Part shown: one piece after another, positions 17,033 through 25,657 of the stretch | Position numbering within the stretch: the first letter of the stretch is position 1 | Layout: each line of letters starts with the position of its first letter | Assembly (NCBI GenBank): GCA_018241745.1 | Contig: JAFEDG010000147.1 | Span: 1 to 64,000, forward strand | Reading direction: 5' to 3' | From: Pseudomonadota bacterium | GTDB taxonomy: Bacteria > Pseudomonadota > Gammaproteobacteria > Burkholderiales > Casimicrobiaceae | DNA length: 64,000 bases | The notes under the pieces: generated by a model | What the model was told of the DNA's origin: nothing | Database searches by the model: none | Seen by the model: the letters and a program-made list of their open reading frames with translations, nothing else | Made by a program: the position numbers and the translations under genes

Positions 17033-18541
17033 CTAGCTCGCGAGCTCGCCCTGGCGCTGCTCGTCGTCCTCTTCCTGCCCGCGCGCCTCGTCGCGCTCGC
17101 CGGCCAGGTGGGACAGGTATTCCGGCGTGACGTCGCCGGTGACGTAGATGCCGTCGAAGCACGACGCCTCGAATCGCGTCAGCCGCGGGTTCACCGCGCG
17201 CACGGCCTCTTTCAGTGCGTCGAGGTCCTGGTAGATCAGCCGGTCCGCGCCGATTTCCTCCGCGATCTCCGCTTCCGTGCGGCCGGTCGCGACCAGCTCC
17301 TTCGGCGTCGGCATGTCGATGCCGTACACGTTGGGATAGCGCACCGGCGGCGCGGCCGACGCGAAGTACACCTTGGCGGCGCCCGCCTCGCGCGCCATGT
17401 TGACGATCTCGCGCGACGTCGTGCCGCGGACGATCGAATCGTCGACGAGCAGCACGACCTTGTCCTTGAACTCCATGCCGATCGGGTTGAGCTTCTGGCG
17501 CACGCTCTTCTTGCGCATCGCCTGGCCCGGCATGATGAACGTGCGCCCGATGTAGCGGTTCTTGACGAAGCCTTCGCGGTACGTGAGCTGCAGCTGGTTG
17601 GCGAGTTCCAGCGCCGACGGACGGCTCGAGTCGGGAATCGGGATCACGACGTCGATGTCGTCCAGGTCCGGCATGCCGCGGATCTTGCGCGCGAGGCCCT
17701 CGCCCATCCGCAGCCGCGTCTCGTACACGGACGTGCCGTCCATCACGCTGTCGGGACGCGCGAGGTACACGTACTCGAACAGGCAGGGGACGAGCTCGGG
17801 ATGGTCCGCGCACTGGCGCGCGTGGAAGTCGCCCGCGTAGTCGATGAAGATCGCCTCGCCGGGTGCGACGTCGCGTACGACCTCGAAGCCCAGCGACTCG
17901 AGCGCCACCGATTCGCTCGCGGCCAGCCACTCGGGACCGGCGAGCGTCTCGTTGCGGCCGATGACGAGCGGCCGGATGCCGTGCGGGTCGCGGAACGCGA
18001 GCAGGCCGTAACCCGCGATCATCGCGACGATCGCATACGCGCCGCGGCAGCGGCGGTGCACGCCGGCGACGGCGCGGAAGATCGTCTCCGGATCCAGCCG
18101 GTGGTGCTGCGCCGCGCGCTCGAGCTCCAGCGCCAGCACGTTCAGCAGCACCTCGCTGTCGCTGTTGGTGTTGACGTGGCGGAAGTCGAGCTGGAACAGC
18201 TCGCGCTTCAGTGCTTCGCTGTTGGTCAGGTTGCCGTTGTGCGCGAGCGTGATGCCGAACGGCGAATTGACGTAGAACGGCTGGGCCTCGAGGTCCGAGA
18301 ACGCGCTGCCTGCGGTCGGGTAGCGGCAGTGGCCGAGGCCCGCGTGACCCGAGAGCTCGCGCATGTTCCGCGTGCGGAACACGTCGCGGACGTAGCCCGG
18401 TCCCTTGTACATGTGGAACACCGGGCCTTCGCTGGTGACGATGCCCGCGGCATCCTGGCCGCGATGCTGCAGCAGCAGCAGTCCGTCATAGAGCAGCTGG
18501 TTGACCGGAGCATGGGACACGACGCCGACGATGCCGCACAT
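17033..18541 (-). CDS. purF: Amidophosphoribosyltransferase (PurF)
   Basis: A 502-residue enzyme for the first committed step of purine synthesis, PRPP plus glutamine to phosphoribosylamine. The N-terminal nucleophile glutamine amidotransferase begins [14 protein letters not shown], with Cys2 as nucleophile after Met removal, and includes HRGQDAAGI and [10 protein letters not shown]. The C-terminal phosphoribosyltransferase domain has the PRPP loop [18 protein letters not shown]. The chosen start, ATG 18541, has GAAGAGAGA just upstream. It follows cvpA by 11 bases, the usual cvpA-purF pair. Confidence 0.96.
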   Translation of the reverse strand: MCGIVGVVSHAPVNQLLYDGLLLLQHRGQDAAGIVTSEGPVFHMYKGPGYVRDVFRTRNMRELSGHAGLGHCRYPTAGSAFSDLEAQPFYVNSPFGITLAHNGNLTNSEALKRELFQLDFRHVNTNSDSEVLLNVLALELERAAQHHRLDPETIFRAVAGVHRRCRGAYAIVAMIAGYGLLAFRDPHGIRPLVIGRNETLAGPEWLAASESVALESLGFEVVRDVAPGEAIFIDYAGDFHARQCADHPELVPCLFEYVYLARPDSVMDGTSVYETRLRMGEGLARKIRGMPDLDDIDVVIPIPDSSRPSALELANQLQLTYREGFVKNRYIGRTFIMPGQAMRKKSVRQKLNPIGMEFKDKVVLLVDDSIVRGTTSREIVNMAREAGAAKVYFASAAPPVRYPNVYGIDMPTPKELVATGRTEAEIAEEIGADRLIYQDLDALKEAVRAVNPRLTRFEASCFDGIYVTGDVTPEYLSHLAGERDEARGQEEDDEQRQGELAS

Positions 18542-18552
18542 GGTCTCTCTCT

Positions 18553-19116
18553 TCAGGCTTTCTGCGGTGCCGCCGCCGGTGGCGGCGGCGGTGTAACGAC
18601 GGGCGCTCCGGGCTCGGGCAACGTGCTGTCGAGGTAGGCCTGCCAGTCGGGCGGCAACGCCGCACGGACGATGCGCGAGCCGTAGATCAGGTGCGGCACC
18701 AGGACCGATTGTCGCCACCACGGCTCCTGCGCCCACGCCGTGGACGCCATCACGAGCACGACGACCATCGCGATGATGATCCCGCGCGCCACGCCGAACA
18801 GGCCGCCCAGGATGCGATCGACAGGTCCCAAACCTATGGCCTTGAGCCCCGATTTCAAGAGCGTCGACAAGAGGCCGCCGACGATCAGCACGGCCACCAG
18901 GATCAGCACGAACGCGACGACGTAGCGGATGTGCGGCGCGGAGCCGAACAGCCGCGCCGGGAACCACGCGCCGACGGTGCCGCTGAACAGCAGCGCGAAA
19001 CCGATGCCGAGGATCCACGCCACGAGACCGATGATCTCCTTGACGATGCCATGGATCAGCGCGAGCAGCGCGGAGCCGATGATGATGGCCGCGAGGATGA
19101 GGTCGAAACCGGTCAT
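18553..19116 (-). CDS. cvpA: CvpA family membrane protein (colicin V production protein)
   Basis: A 187-residue inner-membrane protein with four hydrophobic helices (about residues 5-30, 35-55, 65-88 and 105-125) and a Pro-rich C-terminal tail. It resembles CvpA, required in E. coli for colicin V export and linked to envelope stress, but whose molecular activity is unclear. The chosen start ([18 protein letters not shown] 19116) gives an ATGA overlap with the upstream SPOR gene. It precedes purF as in many proteobacteria. Confidence 0.9.
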   Translation of the reverse strand: MTGFDLILAAIIIGSALLALIHGIVKEIIGLVAWILGIGFALLFSGTVGAWFPARLFGSAPHIRYVVAFVLILVAVLIVGGLLSTLLKSGLKAIGLGPVDRILGGLFGVARGIIIAMVVVLVMASTAWAQEPWWRQSVLVPHLIYGSRIVRAALPPDWQAYLDSTLPEPGAPVVTPPPPPAAAPQKA

Positions 19117-19931
19117 GCGGGATGCGGATTCGCGGAAACGAGGCCGTTGTACCCGTCGCGCTTCAGCTTGTCGCGCATGCCATTGGCGTCGTCGCGCGTT
19201 GCAAACGGGCCGACGCGCACGCGCCACAGCGTGCCGTGGCTGGTCGACACCGGCTCAGTGTAGGCGGGGTAGCCGGCCCGCTTCAGCTTGCCCGCGAGTG
19301 CGTTGGCACCCTTGTCGTCCGAGAACGCCGCCAGCTGCACGACGAAGCCGCCACCCTTCGCTTCGGCGGCCGCCGGCGAGGCGGATGGGGTCGCGGTGCT
19401 CGCCGGCGCCGCAGCCGCGGTCGCCTTGGCAGGCGCGGCCGCCGGCGCCTTGGCAGGCGCGGCCACGGGGGCGCTCGCGGCCGGCTTGGCACCCAGCACA
19501 CGCTGCTCGGCGCTCGACAGCGACGACTTCGGCGCCGGGGCCGGCGTCGACGCGGCCGGCGCGGCATCCTTCGTCGCATCCTTGGCCGCGTCCTGCCCCG
19601 CGTCCTTCGCGCCGTCCTTCGCCGCGCTGGCGCTCGTCGCGTCGGTGGCCGGCACCGAGGACGAGGCGGCCACGGTCGTCGCCGCAGGCGCTGCGTCCGC
19701 GCCCTTGCGTGCGCTGGCGGCGGGCGGCGTTGCGTTCAGCTGGTTGACGAATTTGCCGTCATCGACGGGCGGGATCTTGACCTCGACGCTGTCGCCGAGC
19801 GGCTTCGGCTCCGTTTCCAGCAGCATCGGCACGACGATCGCCGCGGCAAGCGCGAGCACGATCGCGCCGATCAGCCGGCGGCGCGCGCGGCGCCGCAAAT
19901 CGTCGAGGGTGGGATCGGCAGTCTCGGGCAT
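19113..19931 (-). CDS. SPOR-domain protein (DedD-like, septal peptidoglycan binding)
   Basis: A 272-residue bitopic membrane protein. A short cytoplasmic part with [11 protein letters not shown] precedes one helix ([19 protein letters not shown], about residues 20-38). A long Ala/Pro/Lys-rich linker follows, then a SPOR domain in the last 80 residues ([20 protein letters not shown], and [20 protein letters not shown]). SPOR domains bind denuded septal glycan strands, so a role in cell division is likely. Its position between folC and cvpA matches dedD of gammaproteobacteria. Confidence 0.85.
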   Translation of the reverse strand: MPETADPTLDDLRRRARRRLIGAIVLALAAAIVVPMLLETEPKPLGDSVEVKIPPVDDGKFVNQLNATPPAASARKGADAAPAATTVAASSSVPATDATSASAAKDGAKDAGQDAAKDATKDAAPAASTPAPAPKSSLSSAEQRVLGAKPAASAPVAAPAKAPAAAPAKATAAAAPASTATPSASPAAAEAKGGGFVVQLAAFSDDKGANALAGKLKRAGYPAYTEPVSTSHGTLWRVRVGPFATRDDANGMRDKLKRDGYNGLVSANPHPA

Positions 19932-19936
19932 GACGT

Positions 19937-21244
19937 TCAGCGTGTAGGTGTGGATACCGTGGGGCCGGCGGGAGCCCCCAGCGCGGCGCGGGCCGCGGCG
20001 AGCGTCAGGAACGATCCGAAGATGACGATTCTATCAGCCTCGGTCGCGAGCGCGCGCGCCCCGGCCAGCGCGGCGGCCACGTCCGGCGCGGTCGCGATGA
20101 CGTTCCCGTCGATGCCCGCTGCCCGCAGCCGCGCCGCCTGCGCGCGCACAGGGTCGGCGCGCGGCCCGGCGAGCGCGCCCACGAACCAGCGGTCGATGCG
20201 CGGCGCCATCGCGCGCGCGATGCCGTCGACGTCCTTGTCGGCGAGCGCCGCGAACACGGCGAACGTCTGCGGGTGGTAACCCATCGTCCCCAGTGCCGAC
20301 GCGAGCGCCATTGCCGCGTGCGGGTTGTGCGCGGCGTCCAGCACGATCGTCGGCCGGCCCGGCAGCACCTGCATCCGCATCGGCCAATCGACGCTGACGA
20401 GTCCGGTGCGGATCGCACCCGCCGTCACGACGAGGCGCGGGCGCATGAGGTCCAGCACCGTCAGCGCGACCGCCGCGTTGCCGAGCTGGAACGCGCCACG
20501 CAATGCCGGCACCGGCAACCCGAAGCGCGCGCCGCCGGGCCCTTCATAGCGCCATTGCGTGCCCTCGTCGACATAGCGGAACTCGTGGCCCACGCGATAC
20601 GTCACGGCGCCGATCGCGTTCGCGTGCGCGAGCACCGTCGCGGGAATGTCGGGCTCGCCGATGACGGCGGGCCTGCCGGGGCGGAAGATGCCGGCCTTCT
20701 CGAAGCCGATCGACTCGCGCGTCGGACCCAGGTAGTCGACGTGGTCGATGCCCACGCTCGTCAGCACGGCGACGTCGGCATCGAGGATGTTGACGGCGTC
20801 GAGCCGGCCGCCAAGTCCCACCTCGAGGATCAGCGCGTCCGGCGGCGACTGCGCGAACGCCCACAGCGCGGCGAGCGTGCCGTATTCGAAATACGTGAGC
20901 GGCGTGTCCCCGCGCGCTGCCTCGACGGCGGCGAAACCGGCGACGAGCACATCGTCGTCCGCGTCGACGCCGTCGATGCGCACGCGCTCGTTGTAGCGCG
21001 TGATGTGCGGCGACGTGTAGAGGCCGGTCCGGTAGCCGGCCGCGCGCAGCATCGCTTCCAGCAACGCGCACGTGGAACCCTTGCCGTTGGTGCCGGCGAC
21101 GGTGACCAACGGGCACGCGAACGCGAGGCCCATCCGTGCCCATACGGCGGCGACGCGCTCGAGCCCGAGCGCGATCGGCTTCGCGTGCTGGCGTTCGATG
21201 TACGCGAGCCAGCCGTCCAGCGTGGTCGGCTGCGCGGGCGTCAC
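19937..21244 (-). CDS. folC: Bifunctional dihydrofolate synthase / folylpolyglutamate synthase (FolC)
   Basis: A 435-residue Mur-ligase-type enzyme that adds glutamate to dihydropteroate and folates. The P-loop is VAGTNGKGSTCALLE; other landmarks are TSPHITRYNERVRIDG, FEYGTLAALWAF, EVGLGGRLDAVNIL and DAAHNPHAA. Translation starts at GTG 21244, a single base after the accD stop. The accD-folC-dedD-cvpA-purF order is conserved in many beta- and gammaproteobacteria. Confidence 0.95.
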   Translation of the reverse strand: MTPAQPTTLDGWLAYIERQHAKPIALGLERVAAVWARMGLAFACPLVTVAGTNGKGSTCALLEAMLRAAGYRTGLYTSPHITRYNERVRIDGVDADDDVLVAGFAAVEAARGDTPLTYFEYGTLAALWAFAQSPPDALILEVGLGGRLDAVNILDADVAVLTSVGIDHVDYLGPTRESIGFEKAGIFRPGRPAVIGEPDIPATVLAHANAIGAVTYRVGHEFRYVDEGTQWRYEGPGGARFGLPVPALRGAFQLGNAAVALTVLDLMRPRLVVTAGAIRTGLVSVDWPMRMQVLPGRPTIVLDAAHNPHAAMALASALGTMGYHPQTFAVFAALADKDVDGIARAMAPRIDRWFVGALAGPRADPVRAQAARLRAAGIDGNVIATAPDVAAALAGARALATEADRIVIFGSFLTLAAARAALGAPAGPTVSTPTR

Positions 21245-21245
21245 G

Positions 21246-22121
21246 TCATGCAGGTGCCGTCGGCGCCGGTTGCCGCGTGAGGAGCGCGAGCAGGCCCGCG
21301 AGGCGCTCGCGCAGCTGGCGGCGGTCGACGATCATGTCGAGCGCGCCTTTCTCCAGCAGGAACTCCGCGCGCTGGAAGCCGTCGGGCAGCTTCTCGCGCA
21401 CGGTCTGCTCGATGACGCGCGGGCCCGCGAAGCCGATCAGCGCGCCGGGCTCCGCGATGACGACGTCCGCCACGAACGCGAACGATGCCGACACGCCGCC
21501 CATCGTCGGGTCCGTGAGGATCGACACGAACGGCAGGTGCGCCTTCGTCAGTTCCTGCAGCACGGCCGTCGTCTTGGCCATCTGGAACAGCGACGACACG
21601 CCTTCCTGCATCCGCGCGCCGCCGGAGGCGGCGATGCAGACGAATGGCAGCTTGGCCTCGTACGCGACGCGCACGCCGCGCGCAAAGCGCTCGCCGACCA
21701 CGGAGCCCATCGACCCGCCCATGAAATCGAACTCGAACGCGGCGAGCACCAGCGGCACGTTCAGCATGGCACCCTGCATGACGACCAGCGCATCCGTCTC
21801 GCCGGTTTCCTCGAGCGCCGCCGCGAGGCGCTCCGGGTACTTCTTCTGGTCGCGGAACTTGAGGCTGTCGATCGGCAGCACTTCCGAGCCGATCTCGAAG
21901 CGGCCTTCCGGGTCGAGCAGCATGTCGATGCGCTCGCGCGCGCCGACGCGATTGTGGAAGTTGCACTTCGGGCAGACCATCAGGTTCTTCTCGAGGTCCG
22001 TCCGGTACAGCGTCGCCTCGCACGACGGGCACTTGATCCACAGCCCTTCGGGCACCGCCTGGCGGCGCACGCCCGGCGTGCTCTTGATTCGCGGCGGCAG
22101 CAGCTTCTGGATCCAGCTCAT
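21246..22121 (-). CDS. accD: Acetyl-CoA carboxylase carboxyltransferase subunit beta (AccD)
   Basis: A 291-residue subunit of the malonyl-CoA-forming carboxyltransferase. The start [14 protein letters not shown] is standard for the family (ATG 22121, ATGA overlap with trpA). An N-terminal zinc ribbon has CPSC at about residue 32 and CPKC about 15 residues on. The crotonase-like core includes [15 protein letters not shown] and [19 protein letters not shown]. The accA partner is not in the window. Confidence 0.96.
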   Translation of the reverse strand: MSWIQKLLPPRIKSTPGVRRQAVPEGLWIKCPSCEATLYRTDLEKNLMVCPKCNFHNRVGARERIDMLLDPEGRFEIGSEVLPIDSLKFRDQKKYPERLAAALEETGETDALVVMQGAMLNVPLVLAAFEFDFMGGSMGSVVGERFARGVRVAYEAKLPFVCIAASGGARMQEGVSSLFQMAKTTAVLQELTKAHLPFVSILTDPTMGGVSASFAFVADVVIAEPGALIGFAGPRVIEQTVREKLPDGFQRAEFLLEKGALDMIVDRRQLRERLAGLLALLTRQPAPTAPA

Positions 22122-22945
22122 CGCGTCCCCGCGCCCTCGACGCCGTCGAGCGCCGTGCGGATCGTGCCGAGCCACGCACCCACGCGCTCGGCGGCCGCGG
22201 CTTCACCGGCGGCCTCGATCTCCTGGATGATGCGGCTGCCGATGACGACGGCGTCGGCGTGCGGCGCGATGGCCGTCGCGCTCGCCGCGTCGCGGATGCC
22301 GAAACCCACGCCGATCGGCACCGGGATATGCGCGCGGATGGCGGCGAGCCGCGTCGCGACGTCGCGCGTGTCCAGGTGCATCGCACCGGTGACGCCGGTA
22401 AGCGCGACGTAGTAGACATAGCCGCGCGCAAGCCGTCCGATCTCGGCGGCGCGCGCAGGCGTGGTCGTCGGCGAAACCAGGAAGATCAGCGCGAGGCCCG
22501 CGGCATCGAGCTTGGCCGCGAACTCGTGTGCCTCCTCGGGCGGGTAGTCGACGACCAGCACGCCGTCGACGCCTGCAGCGCGCGCCGCGGCGACGAACGC
22601 GTCGACGCCCATCGCCTCGATCGGGTTCGCATAGCCCATCAGCACGACGGGCGTCACGTTGTCCGTCGTGCGCAGTGCGCGCACGACGCCCAGCACGTCG
22701 TGCAGGCCCACGCCCTGCGCCAGCGCGCGCTCGGAGGCACGTTGCACGACGGGGCCGTCGGCCATCGGGTCCGAGAACGGGACGCCCAGCTCGATCAGGT
22801 CTGCGCCGGCATCGATCAGCGAGCGCACGATCGGCAACGTGGCCGCGAGCGATGGGTCGCCGGTCGTCACGTAGGCGACGAGCGCCGTGCGTCCTTCCGC
22901 CTTCAGCGCTGCGAGGCGGCGATCGATGCGGTTGGCGTCAGGCAT
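22118..22945 (-). CDS. trpA: Tryptophan synthase alpha chain (TrpA)
   Basis: A 275-residue TIM barrel that cleaves indole-glycerol phosphate and channels indole to TrpB. The catalytic Glu and Asp lie in [26 protein letters not shown] and the phosphate loop region GVGFGIRD follow. The start ATG 22945 shares one base with the trpB stop (TGATG). Confidence 0.95.
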   Translation of the reverse strand: MPDANRIDRRLAALKAEGRTALVAYVTTGDPSLAATLPIVRSLIDAGADLIELGVPFSDPMADGPVVQRASERALAQGVGLHDVLGVVRALRTTDNVTPVVLMGYANPIEAMGVDAFVAAARAAGVDGVLVVDYPPEEAHEFAAKLDAAGLALIFLVSPTTTPARAAEIGRLARGYVYYVALTGVTGAMHLDTRDVATRLAAIRAHIPVPIGVGFGIRDAASATAIAPHADAVVIGSRIIQEIEAAGEAAAAERVGAWLGTIRTALDGVEGAGTR

Positions 22946-24171
22946 CAAGCACCCTTCGCCGCGTCGCGCTCGGCCACGGTGGCCATGTCCTTGTCGCCGC
23001 GCCCTGAAAGGTTCACGAGCAGCACGGTGTCGCGCGCGAGCGTCGGCGCGATACGTGCCGCGTGCGCCAGCGCATGCGACGATTCCAGCGCAGGGATGAT
23101 CCCTTCCATCCGGCAGCACGTGTGGAACGCGGCGAGCGCCTCGTCGTCCGTCACGCTGACGTAGTCGGCGCGGCCGCTGTCCTTGAGCCATGCGTGCTCG
23201 GGACCGACACCCGGGTAGTCGAGGCCCGCCGACACCGAGTGCGTCTCGATGATCTGGCCGTCCTCGTTCTGCAGCAGGTACGTGCGGTTGCCGTGCAGCA
23301 CGCCGGGACGTCCCGCCGTCAGCGACGCCGCATGCTTGCCGGTGGCGATGCCCTCGCCGGCCGCCTCGACACCGACGAGCTTCACGTGCGGCCGGTCGAT
23401 GTACGGGTGGAAGATGCCCATGGCGTTGCTGCCGCCGCCGACGCACGCGATGACCATGTCCGGGTCGCGGCCGATCGCGGCCGGCATCTGCTCGAGGCAC
23501 TCGCGGCCGATGACGCTCTGGAAATCGCGGACCATCATCGGGTAAGGATGCGGACCCGCGACGGTGCCGATGATGTAGAACGTCGTGTCGACGTTGGTGA
23601 CCCAGTCGCGCATCGCCTCGTTCAGCGCGTCCTTCAGCGTCTTCGAGCCCGATTCGACGGGCACGACCTTCGCGCCGAGCAGGTTCATCCGGTACACGTT
23701 CTGCGCCTGGCGGCGCACGTCTTCCGAGCCCATGTACACGACGCATTCCATGCCGTAGCGGGCGGCGACCGTCGCGGTGGCGACGCCGTGCTGGCCCGCG
23801 CCGGTTTCGGCGATCACGCGCCGCTTGCCGAGGCGCCGCGCGAGCAGCGCCTGGCCGATGCAATTGTTGACCTTGTGCGCGCCGGTGTGATTGAGGTCCT
23901 CGCGCTTCAGCCAGATCTGCGCGCCGCCCAGCGCCTCGGACCAGTGCTTCGCGTGATAGACGGGCGACGGGCGGCCGACGTAATGCGCGAGCTCGTCCTC
24001 GAATTCCGCGATGAAGCCCGGGTCGGTACGGTAGCGCGCATACGCGTCGTTGAGCTGCGCGAGCGCGCGCATCAACGTCTCGGCGACGAAGATGCCGCCA
24101 TAGGGACCGAAATGGCCCTTCGCGTCAGGCAGGTCGTACTTGAACGTCGTTGTCGCGTCGTGCATCTGCAT
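22945..24171 (-). CDS. trpB: Tryptophan synthase beta chain (TrpB)
   Basis: A 408-residue PLP enzyme joining indole and serine. The PLP lysine is in [37 protein letters not shown] and the phosphate-binding [10 protein letters not shown] are also present. The start could be ATG 24171 or ATG 24165; the first is favoured because GAGG lies nine bases upstream. Either way the gene begins 40-47 bases inside trpF, a fairly long overlap. A TGCTAGAAT motif inside trpF may give it an extra promoter. Confidence 0.95.
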   Translation of the reverse strand: MQMHDATTTFKYDLPDAKGHFGPYGGIFVAETLMRALAQLNDAYARYRTDPGFIAEFEDELAHYVGRPSPVYHAKHWSEALGGAQIWLKREDLNHTGAHKVNNCIGQALLARRLGKRRVIAETGAGQHGVATATVAARYGMECVVYMGSEDVRRQAQNVYRMNLLGAKVVPVESGSKTLKDALNEAMRDWVTNVDTTFYIIGTVAGPHPYPMMVRDFQSVIGRECLEQMPAAIGRDPDMVIACVGGGSNAMGIFHPYIDRPHVKLVGVEAAGEGIATGKHAASLTAGRPGVLHGNRTYLLQNEDGQIIETHSVSAGLDYPGVGPEHAWLKDSGRADYVSVTDDEALAAFHTCCRMEGIIPALESSHALAHAARIAPTLARDTVLLVNLSGRGDKDMATVAERDAAKGA

Positions 24172-24802
24172 CGCGCACCGCCTCGATGAACGCCCGGATC
24201 CGTACCGGGTCCTTGATTCCGCGCCGTGCGCGTCCCGCTTCGTCGCGCGCCTCGACGCCCGACGACACGTCGACCGCCTGCGGCGCCGCCATCGCGATCG
24301 CCGCCGCGACATTGTCCGCGTCGAGACCGCCCGACAGGATGACCGGCCGCGCCGCGTCGCGCGGCACGCGCGCCCAGTCGAAGCGCTGACCCGTGCCCCC
24401 CGGGAGGTCGCCCGGCACGTGGGCGTCAAAAATCCAGCCCGCCGCGTCGGGAAACGCAGACGCGGATTCTAGCAAATCGACCCCCTCTTCCGCGGGGATG
24501 GCCTTCAGGTAGCGCAGGCCGAATGCGCGGCAGAATTCGGCGCGCTCGGCACCATGGAATTGCAGGTAGTCGAGGCGCAATGTCGCCATCGTCGCGCGGA
24601 CCGCGGCGGCATCCGGGTCGACGAAGAGCCCGACGACGCTGACGAAGGGCGGCAGCGCCGCGACGATCGCTTCCGCCGCCGCAAGCTCCACGCGCCGCGG
24701 CGTCCCGGGCCAGAAATTGAGGCCGATCGCGTCAGCGCCCGCGTCGACGGCAGCGCGCGCGTCGGCGAGGCGCGTGAGGCCGCAGACCTTGATCCGCGTC
24801 AT
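24125..24802 (-). CDS. trpF: Phosphoribosylanthranilate isomerase (TrpF)
   Basis: A 225-residue TIM-barrel enzyme of tryptophan synthesis. It begins [15 protein letters not shown], the family start with the catalytic Cys in KVCGLT. It shows [25 protein letters not shown] and [13 protein letters not shown]. The catalytic Asp is in AVDVSSGVE. Its 3' end overlaps trpB by 47 bases. It follows truA by four bases in the truA-trpF-trpB-trpA-accD block. Confidence 0.94.
   Translation of the reverse strand: MTRIKVCGLTRLADARAAVDAGADAIGLNFWPGTPRRVELAAAEAIVAALPPFVSVVGLFVDPDAAAVRATMATLRLDYLQFHGAERAEFCRAFGLRYLKAIPAEEGVDLLESASAFPDAAGWIFDAHVPGDLPGGTGQRFDWARVPRDAARPVILSGGLDADNVAAAIAMAAPQAVDVSSGVEARDEAGRARRGIKDPVRIRAFIEAVRDADARRDNDVQVRPA
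24466..24474 (-). promoter_or_regulatory. Possible intragenic extended -10 promoter in trpF, for trpB-trpA-accD
   Basis: TGCTAGAAT on the minus strand matches the extended -10 form used before the TPR gene at 7246. Within trpF it is read as codons TTG-CTA-GAA, both leucine codons being rare in this GC-rich sequence. It is about 295 bases before trpB. No -35 is evident. Confidence 0.3.
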
Positions 24803-24806
24803 CGCG

Positions 24807-25586
24807 CTAGACCAGCGACACCGGCGCGCACGTCGGTGGCAGCCCGTGCGCCGCCGGATAGTCGGCGCCCGTGAAGTACAGGCCGTCCGCCGCGAACGTC
24901 GGCGCGCCGCGCGTGCGGTCGCGCGCGGCCAGCAGCTCGCCGACCCACGTCGCCGGCTGGCGCCCGCTGCCGACGACGACGAGCGCAGCGACGAGATTGC
25001 GGATCATGTGGTGCAGGAACCCGTCCGCGCGGAAATCCAGGCGGACATAGACACCGGCGCGGGCGATCGCGAGCTCGTGCAGCGTCCGCACCGGCGACGG
25101 CGCCTGGCATTCGGCGGCGCGAAACGACGAGAAATCCTGCGTGCCCATGAGTGCTTGCGCGGCGTCGCGCATCGCCTCGATCGCGAGCGGTCGATGGTAC
25201 CAGCCGACGCGACCCGCCATCAGCCCGGGCCGCTCCGCGCGGTCCAGCAGCACGTACGTGTAGCGCCGCGCCGTCGCCGCGTAGCGTGCGTGGAACGTGG
25301 CGTCCACCGGATGCGCCCAACGCATCGCGAGCGTGCCTGGCAGCAGCGCGTTGACGCCGCGTACCCACGCGGTGGGCGGCCGCGCGGCGTCGGTGTCGAA
25401 GTGGCCGATCATCGACGTCGCGTGCACGCCCGCGTCGGTGCGACCCGCCGCATGCACGCGCACCGGTGCCGCGGCGATGCCGGCGAGCGCGGCCTCCAGC
25501 GCGTCCTGCACGGCACAGCGCGAGGGCTGCGACTGGAAGCCGCAGAAGCCGCGACCGTCGAATTCGCAGGCGAAGGCGATGCGCAT
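24807..25586 (-). CDS. truA: tRNA pseudouridine(38-40) synthase (TruA)
   Basis: A 259-residue enzyme that makes pseudouridine at tRNA positions 38-40. The catalytic Asp is in AAGRTDAGVHATSMIGHFDT. MRIAFACEFDGRGFCGFQSQ is the standard family start, so ATG 25586 is chosen. DGFLHHMIRNLVAALV is the conserved C-terminal segment. It lies between fimV and trpF, the usual position in betaproteobacteria. Confidence 0.95.
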   Translation of the reverse strand: MRIAFACEFDGRGFCGFQSQPSRCAVQDALEAALAGIAAAPVRVHAAGRTDAGVHATSMIGHFDTDAARPPTAWVRGVNALLPGTLAMRWAHPVDATFHARYAATARRYTYVLLDRAERPGLMAGRVGWYHRPLAIEAMRDAAQALMGTQDFSSFRAAECQAPSPVRTLHELAIARAGVYVRLDFRADGFLHHMIRNLVAALVVVGSGRQPATWVGELLAARDRTRGAPTFAADGLYFTGADYPAAHGLPPTCAPVSLV

Positions 25587-25657
25587 CGTCGAGGCGCCAC
25601 CCAAGAAAAAGGCGACGGGCCGACAGGCGCCCGCCGCCTCGACAATCGAAATGAAGG

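Noticed and set aside
13659..17036. A 1125-codon open frame on the plus strand across the methionine gene and cls
   Set aside because: It runs antisense through two clear genes plus the riboswitch and terminator, and its composition is Arg/Ala/His-rich filler.
20600..25600. Trp attenuator (leader peptide with Trp codons) before trpF
   Set aside because: truA ends four bases before trpF, so there is no leader; no Trp-codon cluster with competing hairpins was seen.
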